Part shown: one piece after another, positions 14,988 to 15,181 of the stretch
Numbering within the stretch: position 1 is the first letter of the stretch
Layout: each line of letters opens with the position of its first letter
Assembly: GCA_025998595.1 (NCBI GenBank)
Contig: BNWE01000028.1
Location: 1 to 15,181, forward strand
Length of the DNA: 15,181 bases
Source: Alphaproteobacteria bacterium
GTDB lineage: Bacteria > Pseudomonadota > Alphaproteobacteria > UBA3830
Direction of reading: 5' to 3'
Program-made: the position numbers and the translations under genes
The notes under the pieces: model-generated
Told to the model about the DNA's origin: nothing
The model's database searches: none
Seen by the model: only the letters and a program-made list of their open reading frames with translations

Positions 14988-15181
14988 TTAATAAACACAC
15001 ATCCTAACAGCCTTAAGCAAGCCGTCGTCAGAAATGTCCCCTACCCCTTTGAAAACACCATCGCAACTGTCGTAAATGCGGACATTTGACGACGAACCTT
15101 CAACCGATATCGGCAATCCATTCTGAACCTTTTTCACAAGATCACGCTCCAAATACAAGGCCGGGATGTCGTCCAGCGGAC
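14988..15181 (-). CDS. truB: tRNA pseudouridine(55) synthase, C-terminal end
   Basis: Only the last 64 codons are inside the window. They read PLDDIPALYLERDLVKKVQNG, split here by my reading into the usual TruB tail pattern: a short helix after LDDIPAL, a PUA-like end with VRIYDSCDGVFKGVG, and a final GLLKAVRMCVY before TAA at 14988-14990. TruB makes pseudouridine 55 in the T-loop of tRNAs. The identification rests on this tail and on its place directly before rpsO, where truB is normally found in proteobacteria. The catalytic part lies beyond the right edge. Confidence 0.85.
   Translation of the reverse strand, partial: PLDDIPALYLERDLVKKVQNGLPISVEGSSSNVRIYDSCDGVFKGVGDISDDGLLKAVRMCVY

Overview
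The window looks like a piece of chromosome from an AT-rich, host-associated proteobacterium. My best guess is an intracellular alphaproteobacterium of the Rickettsiales/Holosporales kind. The housekeeping genes (truB-rpsO-pnp, a parvulin isomerase, hemW, folC) have proteobacterial order and motifs. Broken genes, Ser- and Pro-rich secreted proteins and apparent in-frame peptide inserts also fit a symbiont or parasite. The lineage is inferred from gene content only.

Left end (1-984): a Bcr/CflA-like MFS transporter broken by an inversion. Bases 127-984 encode transmembrane segments 5-12 on the + strand. Bases 1-126 encode an earlier part (motif A region and the following helices) on the - strand. 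Next, on the - strand, is folC (1072-2418), with an extra peptide of about 30 residues in its middle.

Centre (2419-9634): a 0.4 kb intergenic stretch with two hairpins and a sigma70-like promoter leads into a head-to-tail array of related exported proteins, all on the + strand. The array consists of a 51-codon remnant (2830-2984) shut by a one-base shorter poly-A tract, a 999-aa protein (3046-6045), two 468/478-aa paralogues (6089-7495, 7539-8975), and a truncated, frameshifted copy (8992-9634). The intact members share a Lys-initiated signal peptide, a helical domain of about 330-380 residues that I do not recognise, a poly-Ser tract and a short acidic tail with a Cys-Phe-(Tyr/Cys)-Asp-Met motif. 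The large member also carries six tandem copies of an 81-bp Pro-rich repeat. Intact genes lie 43 bp apart, which suggests one transcript. This array is the most likely undescribed system here, probably a locally expanding family of surface or secreted host-interaction proteins.

Right part (9646-15181), all on the - strand: hemW, with an insert of about 85 residues made of four 51-bp repeats; a parvulin-type isomerase with its own promoter and a downstream terminator; then pnp, rpsO and the 3' end of truB in the classic truB-rpsO-pnp order. The inserts in folC and hemW share a short motif in the same reading frame and may come from one in-frame element family.
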